In this document: positions 9,378 through 21,300 of the stretch, piece after piece
Numbering within the stretch: the first letter of the stretch is position 1
How the letters are laid out: each line of letters begins with the position of its first letter
Source: Dunaliella salina
Lineage: Eukaryota > Chlorophyta > Chlorophyceae > Chlamydomonadales > Dunaliellaceae
Reading direction: 5' to 3'
Assembly (NCBI GenBank): GCA_002284615.2
Contig: MU070272.1
Span: 34,729-56,501 of the forward strand
Length of the DNA stretch: 21,773 bases
Made by a program: the position numbers and the translations under genes
Notes under the pieces: generated by a model
The model's input: only the letters and a program-made list of their open reading frames with translations
What the model was told of the DNA's origin: nothing
Database searches by the model: none

Positions 9378-12300
9378 GCATCCAAATTTTGTGGCACAAT
9401 GAGCACTTGCTCCTTGCATACAGAATTCTTGTTGGTGTAGGAAGCACAGAGTCTGCAGGAAGAGCACCAAATGGTGCTCGTTGCAAGGTGTGGCCCTTTT
9501 CAATTAATTGATGTAGGGAAAGTTTCTCTGCCAACACAGTTCTTCTTTCCTTTTCTTTCCTTTTGCAAGGGACAGAGAGTGCTGTGCTTGCGCTTCAAGG
9601 TATCAATGGTGGCTCTGCTTGCACTTGCACTTGCATCAATGCATTCCCAGCAAGCGCTTTGCCTGGGTGGACTCCTTGGAAAGCCTGCTTGAATATCCAA
9701 GCACTGTTTAGAGACTTCTTTGTTAGAGACTGCTTTGCTTTACCTGGATGGACTGCTTGGATAATACCTGCTTGGACATCCAAGCACTGCTTAGAGACTG
9801 CCCATAGAAAGCTTTGCTTGAGAAGGCTGCTAGAATCAGACTGCTCTGCTTGAGCAGGCTGCATCATACATAATGCTGTGCATCAACACACCGCTTGGAC
9901 AGACTAGCCTCGAGTGATTGGAAGAGAAGTTTGCTGAGATGGACTGCTTCGCTCAGATAGACTGCTTGACTCCACCGCTTCACTTAGAAGAGTTTTTGGC
10001 AAGACTTCACTCAACAGACTTTGCATGAAGAGTTCAAGGATACGCATCAGAGTATGAATAGGCATCAGAATATGAGGACACGCATCATGGATACCTTAAA
10101 AGACTTTGCATGGATACACTGCTTTACTTAGAAGACTGTTTGGCTAGACTGCTTTGCATGGACAGACTGTCAGCAAAAACTCAGCCTTCGCCTTGGTGTT
10201 GCTTGCACAGGTGTACCACTGTCTGTACCACAAAACAAATGGGTGTTTTAGCTGGCTGCCTTGGTAACACATGCACAGTTGTGCCACTAACTGAAAAAAA
10301 ATGATGTTTCAGTGCCAGTATGGCATAGCATACAACAAGGCTCCCTGGGTATCACAATCCACAACTCAGCACGAGCTGCATACCTGGAACAGCTTTGTGT
10401 CATACATATTTGACACAAAGCCTTAAATCAATATGTGGCCAGAGGACAGGCCATTGCCAAAAAAATTAAACCGTCCATCATGCAGTGGATTCTCCCCATG
10501 GCTGGACCCCCCCTGCCTAGGCAAATGAGTATAATTGACTTCGGGAAGAGCATGTCTTGCCCATTCCTGGCACCATCACTTTCCTGGGATCTGAAAAGTG
10601 CGTTCGATAGCTTATGTTTTGCTCTACAAGTAAGTGCTAAGGGGGCGCCGTGGGGTGCAGTGCGTGGCCCGCAGGATTGAAATGAGGAAGTCAAGGGAAA
10701 TCAAGGGAGCAGCTGATTGTTATAGTACCCCTACAAATCAGTGCGCCAATTTCCAGCCAGGCCACCGACTGACCCCATTCAGCTTTATTATATGCATCAT
10801 AGTTGGCCCCAACTCTGTGCCGAGTCGAGGGCACAACCTTGCAGCGCGGGCAAGCTGGCGGACGTTATCCCTCCCGTGCCTGCATCCTTCCCAAAGATTG
10901 CCCACCTCCGACACGCTAGCGCTCCCCCAGTGCCCCCCGACAAAATCTGACTCCGCAGCATGATTAGACGAGCGCTGGTCGTTTGGTGAAAGCTCAAAAA
11001 TCCACTTTTTCCAGCCAAAATGGGTGCAAAACAGCCTCTGTGCCACCCAGGGCACCTCCACATCCCAACTTTCCAGCCACTTCAATGCTTGGGGCATAAA
11101 AACTTGTTTGGTCATGTTTGAAACCCTAAGGGCACACAGACTCGCACGCCAGAAGTGCGCAGGTGCCACAATGACAATGGAAGGGGGGGGGTCCAGCCTC
11201 GGGGAAAACCAGTGTGCAATGCAAACTTGTTCTGATTCCGACTTGACCTTTTTATTCTGACTGACTCTATGGAAAATTTGCACCCTTGCATCAAAATCAA
11301 ACGAGTGCATCCAATGGATTCCAGGACTGACACTCACCTTCTCGCATTCACATTTTTCAAACATGTAGTAAGAGGGGTCCAGGGTCCATTGCAAGACATC
11401 TGTAGGTTGCCCTGGAGTTGGCTCGAAATCCATGTCTCCAGATACTTTCAGCTCAGGGCACCTGTATTGGAAAACAGAATGACAACCATTCAAAGATCCC
11501 AACTGATTGAAATTAATGCGAGGCATTTTTGTCTCCCAAGAGGAAGCCATCTTTAGGAACACCATCTTCCGAGCCTTGAAGGCCAAAATGACAGAATCCG
11601 ATTGCACGAAATTTCACGTTTGCATCAGTTTCGCGGTAACTGTTGAAAGCCTCACAGCTGAGGCGGGAGTCAGTGGGGCTACCAGAACATCATTCCTTGA
11701 GTGAAAAGCAAGCCGGTGTGCTTCATGCACTTCTTAATCCCTAAACTAATGCGCACCCCAAATAAGTGTACACACACCATATGCATACATACCACCTGAC
11801 AACTGCATTTCTGCAACACACAGAATCCTACAAAGGTGGTCATGCCTATGCAAGGGACATCAGAGAGCATGCACGCGCGCGCATGCATGTGTGTTGCACG
11901 CTCTTCTATGCAAGATTACCCACCAGCAGATAACAGGCAGGCTTACCTGAGGCCAGTGGCCTTGAAGCTTTGCCTTGGGAATACACGAACAGGCACAAGT
12001 ATGTCTGTAAGCTCCAGAAATGGCGGCAAAAGCGGGGCTCCATAATCTACACCTTGGTACACCTGATCAATGCGTTGGATATCTTTGGCCATGGTCAGCT
12101 CTTCTGCCTGCAAGGGAGATCGCGAGAGTAACTACCAGTTGTAACAATTCCTACATACAAGACCAAGCGGTCCGCTACAACCTGCAGACGGCAGCTTAAG
12201 GGCACAGTTCAAGTTGAATCCTACCTTTGCAGCCACACATTTCCAGCCCATTCACATTATCCAGCTTCTCTGAAAACTCCACTCCCTTTCATAATGTCCA

Positions 12301-15300
12301 TGCTCTATTACAATACAGAGGGTGGCCACAGACAGGCATGTGCATCTCCACAGCCAGACATACATGCACACAGCCACAAGCTCACAAATACCTGAAATGC
12401 ACATTTCTCTGTTCTTGTATGACTGAACCACTCAGTCAGTTGGGCGAGCTTCATCATGGTACCAGGCTCAAAAACCTTGAAGTATTTTTGGTGTGCCGGA
12501 CCCCAGGTAATAAGTTTGAACACGACGGTGTGCTGGTGCTATTTGCTTTGCAACAAGTGCATCTCTTGCATGAGCAAATGCAAAGCGACCATCATTTCTC
12601 GCACTCAAATAGAAAACGGGAAATCGTCATGCCCTGCACTCAAATGGAAAACGGACATCATGTCCTGTACTCAAATGGAAAACGATCATCATATCCTGCA
12701 CTCAAATGGAAAACATCATGTCCTGCACTCCAAAGGATACCATCATGCCCTGCACCCAAATGGATATCAACATGTCCTGCACTCAAATAGAAAATGGTCA
12801 TCATGTGGCCATCATGTCCCGCACTCACTTGGAAAGTGATCATCACATCCTGTACTCAAATGGAAAATGATCATATTCTGCACTCAAACGGATATCATCA
12901 TGCCCTGCGCTCAAATGGAAAATGGTCATCATGTCCCGCACTCAAATGGAAAATGATCATCATATCCTGCACTCAAATGGAACATGGCCATCATATCCTG
13001 CACTGAAATAGGAAATTATCATCATATCCCGCACTCAAATGGAAAACAGCATGTCCTGCACTCACACAGAAAATCATCATGTCCTCACTCAAATAGGAAA
13101 TGATCATGCCCTGCACCCAAATGGAAAATGATCATCATGCCCTGCCCTCAAATGGAAACTGTTATGCCCTGCTCTCAAATGGATATCATCATGCCCTGCA
13201 CTCAAACAGAGAATGGTTATCATGTCCTGCACTCAAATGGAAAGTGATCACCATTTCCCGCACGCAAATGGAAGATGACCATCATGCCTTGCGCTCAAAT
13301 GGAAGTCATCATCATGTCCTGCACTCAAATTTTCATCATGCCCTGCCCTCAAATGGAAACCATCAAGCCGTGCACTTAGGTGGAAATCAGCATGTCCTAC
13401 ACTCAAACAGAGAATAATCGCCATGTCCTGCACTCACCGGCAACGGGTTGGTTCCACAGCAGGAAAGGTAATTGGTTTGTAAGTACACGCGAAAGCCTGG
13501 CCGGGCCACTCGTGACCACGACAAAGGTATGGGTCCGGTGAAGCGATTATCCCCCAAGGAAATATGCTGCAACGAAAACCTGAGCCCAGAGACCACAAGC
13601 CATATGCAAAGCTAAGTTACGGACCTAAAAGCACAGGTAAATCAGAGACTGGGTTCCATGTCTCTCCTCAATCTAGAGAAGCGGGGTTTGAGATACACAA
13701 AAAGTGAAGTTGTAGACACACATTTATACTGTGTATACATTAAGAGTGATTGGGGAATGCAGCGCCTCCTATAGATGTAAACGCATTTTGAAGGTGCTTC
13801 AGATGCAAGCAAAAAAGCTATACAGGCTGCTGCATCCATCCATGCCTGACATCACCTTGAAAAACATGACGACCTTCTTTCCCCCACCAAGTAGGATTCT
13901 TCGTGCACATTCAGGTAAAAGAGCTCCCAAGTATAAGATTATGCAGCCCCACTTTCCTCTCTAAGGCAGAAGTGCTCCCAAAACATCAGATTCTGCCATC
14001 TAATTATGCACTCGCAGGCAGAAGTGTTCCTGAAGTACCAGGTAGTGCAGCCTCATCATGCACTCTCAGGCAGAAGGGCTCCAAAAGTATCAGGTAATGC
14101 AGTCTCATCATGCAGTCCCAGGCAGAAGGGCTCCAAAGACATCAGGTTATGCAGTCTTCGTATGCAGTTTAAGGCAGAAGTGCTCCTGAAGTATCAGATT
14201 ATGCAGTCCCATCATGCAGCCTCACGCTGAAGGGCTCCAAAAACATCAGATTATGCAGTCTCATTGCACCGTCCCATCATGCAGCCTCAGGCGGAAGGGC
14301 TCCTAAAATATCAAAATAATTGTGCAGTCCCAGGTAGGCAGGCTCCCAAGAATCGAAAGCCAGCAACAGCAGCTGCTGTGAAGGTGTCAATCATCTGCTG
14401 AGCACCTTAATTTCTTGGACAGCATGTCCAACATTTTGCTGGCAGCGCAACCACAGCTTCACCCTTCTTAAAAATCACACCACAAGAGAGGAGGCGTTAA
14501 TCCATAATGAAGGGTGGGCACAAGCCTCTCGGAGGCTTCCCGCATGTGTGTGAACACACATGCAACTGAAAGCTAACTCGACACAGGGAGTGATGCATGC
14601 TGCTTGGATGCACCGTGCTAAATCCTCACTTTGTCACACATAATAACCAAACATCATACAAAATGCTTCCGCATTCTCATCCAAGTGATGGGGAGAGGTT
14701 GTCAAATGGATGCAGCACACACATAAAACTCACATCGCCATTTCCGGCAGGGGCCCAGAGAGCTGGTTTTGGAAGAGGCCAAACTCCTCCAAGTTGGGCA
14801 AGCGCGTGATCAAGTCGTCTTTTGGGACCCTCCCCACCAGATTATTTTGCCCCAGGTACACGGCTCTCAGTGAAGGTAGCATTGGTGTTGCAGAGGTGAA
14901 AACAGTGCTGAAATTGTTGCCCTGCCATTTGAGAGAGGCAAGGAAAAAGGCAAAATGAAGTCTTAAGAAATTGGAGGAAAGGCCAGCAGATCTGGAAGGA
15001 CAAACCAGGCAATGATGCAGCAATGCATGTATGCATAGCTGTTGATGGGCACAAGCAGCACGCAGACCAGGAAAGGCCGGAATGTGTCGAAACAAAAGGC
15101 AGGCCAGAGAATGGCATAACAACTAGGGAGGCAGAGCATCCATTCAACGTTGGTGTAGCTAGACTTAGGAGGAGAGATCTTAAGCATTTCAAGGAGAAAT
15201 GCCTTGGCTGATGAAAACGCTTGACCAAAAAAACCATCAGGTTGTGTACGCCAAGCAAGAAATCAACGAGCATCCAGGAAGAGGAGGGTAATACACAGCC

Positions 15301-18300
15301 CAGAAGCACCACGTTTGAGAGGGATCCTCCCCAAAGTGTTGAGTGTGCACTGCAGGCGCCGTTATTGCCCCCACATGACAAATTCAGCAAGAGAGCTTCA
15401 CGAGCCTCCCGCACCTCTGCAAAAAAGAAGCCAAGCGACGTGCATCTTGCGAGGTCAAGTTGCCCAGAGAACCTGTTGTTCTCCACAGACAAAATGAACA
15501 TCCTGGTGTTCTCCCCACAGATGTCGGACGGCAGAGGGCCCTCCTGGGAAGGCAAGCAACAGGAAGGGTTCCTGAAGGGCATGGCCCTTGGCTCATAAAT
15601 AGCCATTGGTATAGCGTCACCCAACATCTGAAATAGACTCCGAGAAACTCCACGTGTATTGACCTTGCCGCGTCTCTTGCTTGGATTCCTGGTGACGTCC
15701 GCCATGCTTCCGTCCCTTTATTCTGCCAAATATACCCTCCAAGTCTCTACAAGCCACAGGCTCGCCAAGGCACCCAGAGACGGGTGCCCAACCTTACTCA
15801 TAGAGCAAGCCACACTGGATGAGGTAATTTGTGGCTTGCATGCATTCTCACAATGTTGCCTGTCCTGCACGCCAAAGCTGCCATTTTCTGTGAGCTTTGC
15901 ACAGAGCCCACACCTGAGTCCAGAGCCTGTTTTCTCCGTCAAAAGCAGCAACGTGGAAGGCTGAAACCATCTTGCAAGGCTAAAACGAGAGTGTGTGCAC
16001 CAGCGGGCACATCTCCACCACCATTCAACATGCAGGGATGCCACGTCAGGCTGAGAGGAGATGTCATGCCCTCACCAGTGCGCATGCCAACTGGGCTGCC
16101 TTGTGTTTACTTACCAGCATGTTTCGGCCAAGGAAGAAGGACCACAGAGTGAAGAGTTTCCCGAGCCCTACAGGCAACGTCCCTTGCAAGTCTGCAGGCA
16201 GCAAGGTAAAAAGCAATGCGATGCTGAGGCAGTGCATGAGATGTGCAGCGAGGCACTTCACTGGAAATGGTTGTTCATGGGCATTTTCAAAGCCGTCGTG
16301 CTCCTGCAGCAAGCTGGACACATGACCCCGGCGCGGCACCATCGACCTTGCCATGACACCATAGTGCTTGCAAGCAGCATCTGCAACGCAAGGCAAGGCA
16401 AAGCACATTGGGGCTCACTGTTAGTGTCAGCGCTGACTGTCGGGTCTTTCCTTGGTGAACGCTGGCTGCGTCCAGGGTAGACTTTTTTTCTTTTTGCAAA
16501 GCCAGCAAAGGCTGCTAGGGCATGTGTGCATCCTCCTCCTGGCATCCAAACATCATTTTCATCCAAACACCATTCAATCCTCTTCATCTAAACACCAAGC
16601 ACAGGCTAAGGCAGGCGTACAATCGCTGCATCCACACACCACTTTCGTCCGAACATCATTCAACCATATTCATCTGAATACCAAGAACAGGGTAAGGCAG
16701 GCGTGCAGTGGCTGCCTGGCCTTCAATCACCAGTTTCCTTCGAACATCAGTCAATCATCTTCATCTGAACACCGAGCAAAGGTGTGCAATCTCTGCCTGG
16801 CATTTTAGATGCAGAAGATCAGCACCATGGATGAGGCATTTGGCTGGCCCCTGCTCATGCTGTAAGCCATGACTTTCAAATGACCTGTTCCTGTCAAGTC
16901 TGAGCCCCCAGCTCAAACTTGACAGCTTTGAGTCAAGAACTTAAAGGTACTTAAAAGTGATTTCCGCTAAGATGCCCTCCTGCAGGCATATATTGTGCAA
17001 AAACGAAATGCATGTGCATAAATAAATTGTTTGCCCTTCGTGATGGTTGCGTGCACACAAGATATGTATTTATTTTGAGGGTGCGCATTTGTAAACTACC
17101 ATTTCGGAGAGCTGGGGGTAGGAGGGGGGGGGGGAGATAAGGTAATCAATAGTGCCCATGCGCAGCTGCGTAAAATAATTTGTTTTGGGCTCTGCTGTTG
17201 AAACATGGTTTCAAAACTAATCAATTCTTGGAGGTGCAAAATGAATTGATTTCTGTTCGGTACAGCAATGCACGCCTACCGTAAATACCATACTGCTTTG
17301 TGACCAGTTCGCATCCTCTTTCTCGGATTGGCAATTGAATTTCTCCATTACAGATCAGTATGCACCCTGCTCAGATGCTTTTTTTCAAGCACCTTCACGT
17401 ACCTTAACACACCTTTAAGCACCTTTATGCACCCCCTTAAAAGCCCCTTAACGCATTACGTGCCCCTTGGAAAAAGATATATAATGCATAATGGTTATCT
17501 AGCAGTATGGTATTTGAGCGATGGTGCTTTGTCTCCTTTAAGCACCCTGCTGCATCAGCATGGCATCCATGCTGAGGGTTGCTCTGCCTCAGCCACGCAT
17601 ACAGATGACAGCACATATCCTGCATGCATGACCTCGTGCACGCCTTGAATCATCTCCTCGATCAAAAGTGACATGAATGGCACAAGAAAATGAGAGAAGC
17701 TGGCCAATTCTTCATAGCCAGAAAAACAACAAACTGAGAGAAAACTGGGAGAGGAAATGGAGAAAGAGAGAAAAGAGAGAGAAAGAAGGAGAAAGAAGAG
17801 GAAGAAGAGGAAGAAGAGGAAGAAGAGAAAGAAGAGAGAACTGAGAGAGAAAGAAACGAGCAATAAGAAAACTGAGAGAAGCCGATTCTTCATAGCCAGG
17901 CCCGCAGAGCAGCTCCACTTGACATCACATCCATTGCGATTGCCCTACTCTGAAGGGGGAGACCTTTTCTGCGATTTCACTGTCTTCCTGCAGATGATTC
18001 CAGCTTCCTGATGTTCTAGCAGGTTTACATAATTCCAACGGCAATGGGATATTATAACATAGAAATACTTGTCAAGGATGGGTCATACATTTAAATGCAC
18101 ATTTTAACGCATCGTATAGACTGATATTTAAACACATACGCTTTAAATGCAATTGCCCAAAATGCCTAAAAGACCAATTGCATACGGCGCATTTACTTGC
18201 GAGTACGCATATTTCATGCGTCCAAATGCATCGCTCCTCTCAAACCCGCGCATGACCCATCCCTAGTATTTGTCCTATCGTTGGGTTTTGTATCACGAGC

Positions 18301-21300
18301 CCATAGGTGGGCGCACAGAACTTCGCTCATGATGAGAATGACCTGCCCTACTGTGTAAACAGAGGAGTCCTTGGAGCAAAGCCTGCTGTGGAATGTAGTA
18401 GGGGAGCAAGTGGGCAAGGCATGGCAGGAGCAGAATGGCGCACACTCTGCTGCATGGATGCATACACAGGGGGGTGTCACAGGGCCTGTTTTGGGGGTTC
18501 AGCGTTTCGAAACTTTTCTGGGCCCTTCTGACCAAACCACACCCCAAACTTTCAACACAGGTGTGTTCTATGGCTATAAAGGCACAACTCTGCCCAAAAA
18601 GTTGTAAAGAAAATCAGGTCGGTGAGTGAGCTAGGGTGCTCCAAAAGGGGAAAAAGGGGCAATGTGGTGAGAAATGGGAATTTTCCACCTCACCCCATTT
18701 TATCTAATGTACCCTCAGGTGTATAGCAGTGATATAGCATTCACATTTGCAAAAGAAATGGGGTCAATTGGTGGTCTGGCTGGGTTAGGGTGGGCAAGAA
18801 ACTCTAGGAGGGTATGTGGACCTCAGGGCACTCATCTCTGTTTCCACTCAGGGAGCACTTCCCCTAAGCTTTTTTTCTTCCACGTTTCTTTCATCATAAC
18901 ATCATTTTTTGTTTTGATAAGGCCTAAGTGTGAATTATGGGGTCGAAATTCCGAGATTTTATCAAATCTCCTGCCAAAATTTGACCTGGCATCGATCACC
19001 ATTGCCCACCGAATTCCAAAATAAAAAATAGTAGAAATAAAACAAGAGATCATTCCGGTGATATGTTCTTTATTCTTGAATTCAATGGGCAAGATGGTCA
19101 AATTCGAGGTCACAGGCCCACACACCTGTGACACCCCTCTGGTGCATGTGAAGAAGGCATGCTCTGCTGCAGAAAGTTCTTGTTGTGGCCCCAGGCAATG
19201 CATTCCACCACAAGAATTACCCATGTGTCAGGAATGACTGGATTTGCCAATCTTTCAGCGCCACCTGCGACGCTTCCTCCGCTAGTCTTATGAATACTTA
19301 TGAATCATTGTAGGTAGTCCCCACAAACGGACCCCCCCAACCAGCCTCACTTAGCTGTTCATGCCTTTAGCAAGCACCCTTGCATTACTTCAGCACGGGG
19401 AGCAAGATTTTATACCCCATGTATCAAGTTTCGCTGAAAAAATGGCATGTGGAGGTGCTCTGTGTGGCTCTGGGGCTGTTTTGCGGCCACCTTGGCAGAA
19501 AAAGGTGGGTTATCAAACTTGCACCCAATGACCAGTGCTCCTGGACTTTAGCAGTTTTAAAATCGCCACATCATGATGGGCTCTGGAGGAGCATGCTGGT
19601 GGGGTGATCTCTCGGGACAGGTGTGAAAGCTCATGCAGGAAGTGACATTGCATCGCAACTGCTACATTCCCTGGCGACCTGAGCACATCTGCGAGCACTG
19701 CTTAACATAACTCATCTTTTAAAACTTGAATGAGGCCAACCGGTGGCCTGTGTGAAAAGGCGTGTACTTTGGACTGAATCAGCGGGCGCATGTTTCTTGT
19801 TTTTCCATGATGGATCTCCTAGCACTGCCTTCCAAAGCGACCTGAGCACATCCCCAATTACTGCCTAGCACAAGGCGCCTGTTGAAATTCAAATGAGGCC
19901 AAACGGTGGCCTGTGTGAAAAGGCGTGTGCTTTTCGCCATCTCAACGGACACATTTTTTGTGCCACACCTGCAAGCACTGGCTTTCCCAGTTTCCATTTC
20001 ATAATGAAGGTGCTGCCCAACAGACACACTGCACCTTACCATCTTTACACGTTCTTGTAGAGAGAAAAAATAGCTATCCAACACACTTTCTAGGTCCGAA
20101 ATGTTGTGAGGGGCGCCCAGAAATGGCCAAAGCACGTGAAGTGAGACACTTTGGATTGAAAAAGACTTGGGGGGGAATCCGTTCGTCGGGACGACCTACA
20201 GTATCGCATAGGTTTAAATGGCATGAACCACCAGCCTTGCCCAAGATTTTGCCTCTTCTCAAACCCAACCGCACCATTATCATTAACAAGCCGCTGTTGC
20301 TGCCTTTGCTCCAGCAGTAACTTGTATTATGGCTCATCAAGTGCTTTCATAACGTCTGCCATATTGCTTGTCCACCTCTACAGTAAGTGTGCATGCGCCA
20401 CAGTCTAATGAGGAGGAAGAGGGTGCTTCTGGCCCCCTGGTCCAGTGACCCTTTGGACTGATGCTGGGAACACTCCTCTGTTGGCCTTGGAGATCCTTGG
20501 CTGCTTTCGCTGCATGCGGGTCTACTACGAGAGAGTTTTTGTATCGTGTACATGCCTTTTTGAGACATTCATAAGAACTTTCATAAAATCTTTAGTACAC
20601 AAAGCGCAAATGGGGTCAAATGAAGTATTCGCTGTGGCGCCTGTGAGGTCACAGATGGCTTTGGTAACACTTACACCGCCCAGATATTGAGGACCTTCCG
20701 GTACACAAAGCCCTGGATTTTAAGTGGAGCCAATCGCATCGCTGTGTCTGAGAACTAAGGAGCCCATTCTTCTTGTTTCTGCCAGCGGCTTGTCATGATG
20801 AAAATTTGGCAATCAGTGCTCAAGATTGAGAAGCCCTGTCCCTTGACGTGACGCAGAGAAGTAAATGCTTCTGGGCTCGTGGCTCTGGCACAAAAAGGAA
20901 TGCGTGAAATCCAGGTCCATGCGATCCATGCAACAGAAGCCAGTCAAGGCAGCTATGGGAAGCTTGTGTATAACCCTTGCTCATTGCCTTCTTACATATC
21001 ACCTGGTACCTGGTGCTCACAATCATCATGTGGCTACCCAAATCACTGGTCATCCTAGACTTTCGTGATACTCACTATTTTCCTGAAGCTCAGCATAGCC
21101 GATCTTCTCGTACAAAGTGAAGTCTTGCCCAATTGGTCCAGACAGCTTGTTGTTTGCTACCCTCAAGCCGTACAGCTCACAAGCAAAGGCACTGTGGTCA
21201 AGGCTGGAAAAGTTGCCTTCCTGCAATCGTGTCAAAGAACCATTTTGTATCACGAATTCAAACATAATTAATGCTTACATCCCTTCACCCTGCGTATTGC

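Larger units (their letters stand above)
9079..11337 (-). other. Repeat-rich intron of the cyclase gene
   Basis: This 2259-nt intron precedes the transmembrane exon. From low to high coordinate it holds the (TG)n(CA)n palindrome (9209-9376), a cluster of GCTTGGA/TCCAAGC-type repeats (9590-9860), short CATCAGAATATGA-type repeats (about 10020-10090), an 11-bp inverted repeat (10392-10421) and a copy of dispersed repeat B (about 10890-11260). On the minus strand the frame stays open from 11337 down to 10738. Confidence 0.7.
13580..14733 (-). other. Intron of the cyclase gene
   Basis: This 1154-nt intron contains a second tandem array (13905-14345) and two neighbouring palindromes (14522-14538 and 14542-14563). 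The flanking LRR exons join through a split ATG codon, so no exon is missing. Confidence 0.75.
16192..21075 (-). other. 4.9-kb intron of the cyclase gene
   Basis: The two LRR exons on either side join through a split Asn codon to restore a canonical repeat, so this is treated as one intron. It holds an 88-bp tandem repeat (16545-16800), a G run (near 17125), an ACCTT-rich stretch (17390-17450), a purine tract with flanking direct repeats (17691-17899), AAATGCA/TGCATTT-rich sequence (18085-18235), copies of dispersed repeats A and B, and a 164-bp duplication (19674-19965). No nested gene could be supported on either strand. Confidence 0.65.

Noticed and set aside
9165..9537. Frames made of alternating Cys-Val or His-Thr
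   Set aside because: They are translations of the TG/CA dinucleotide runs.
12227..13417. Several plus-strand frames of 70-187 codons with repeated HHALHSNG-like text
   Set aside because: They are translations of the 31-bp minisatellite and lie inside an intron.
12590..14345. CRISPR-like look of the regular repeats
   Set aside because: Units are contiguous with no unique spacers of constant size, the genome is eukaryotic, and no cas genes are present. These are minisatellites.
14842..15705. Single 287-codon minus-strand gene starting at the ATG at 15705
   Set aside because: Only 15415-15543 within it carries LRR sequence. The N-terminal extension and the middle are intron, since phase and repeat consensus close only when they are removed.
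17757..18011. Plus-strand Lys/Arg/Glu-rich frame
   Set aside because: It is a product of the purine tract.
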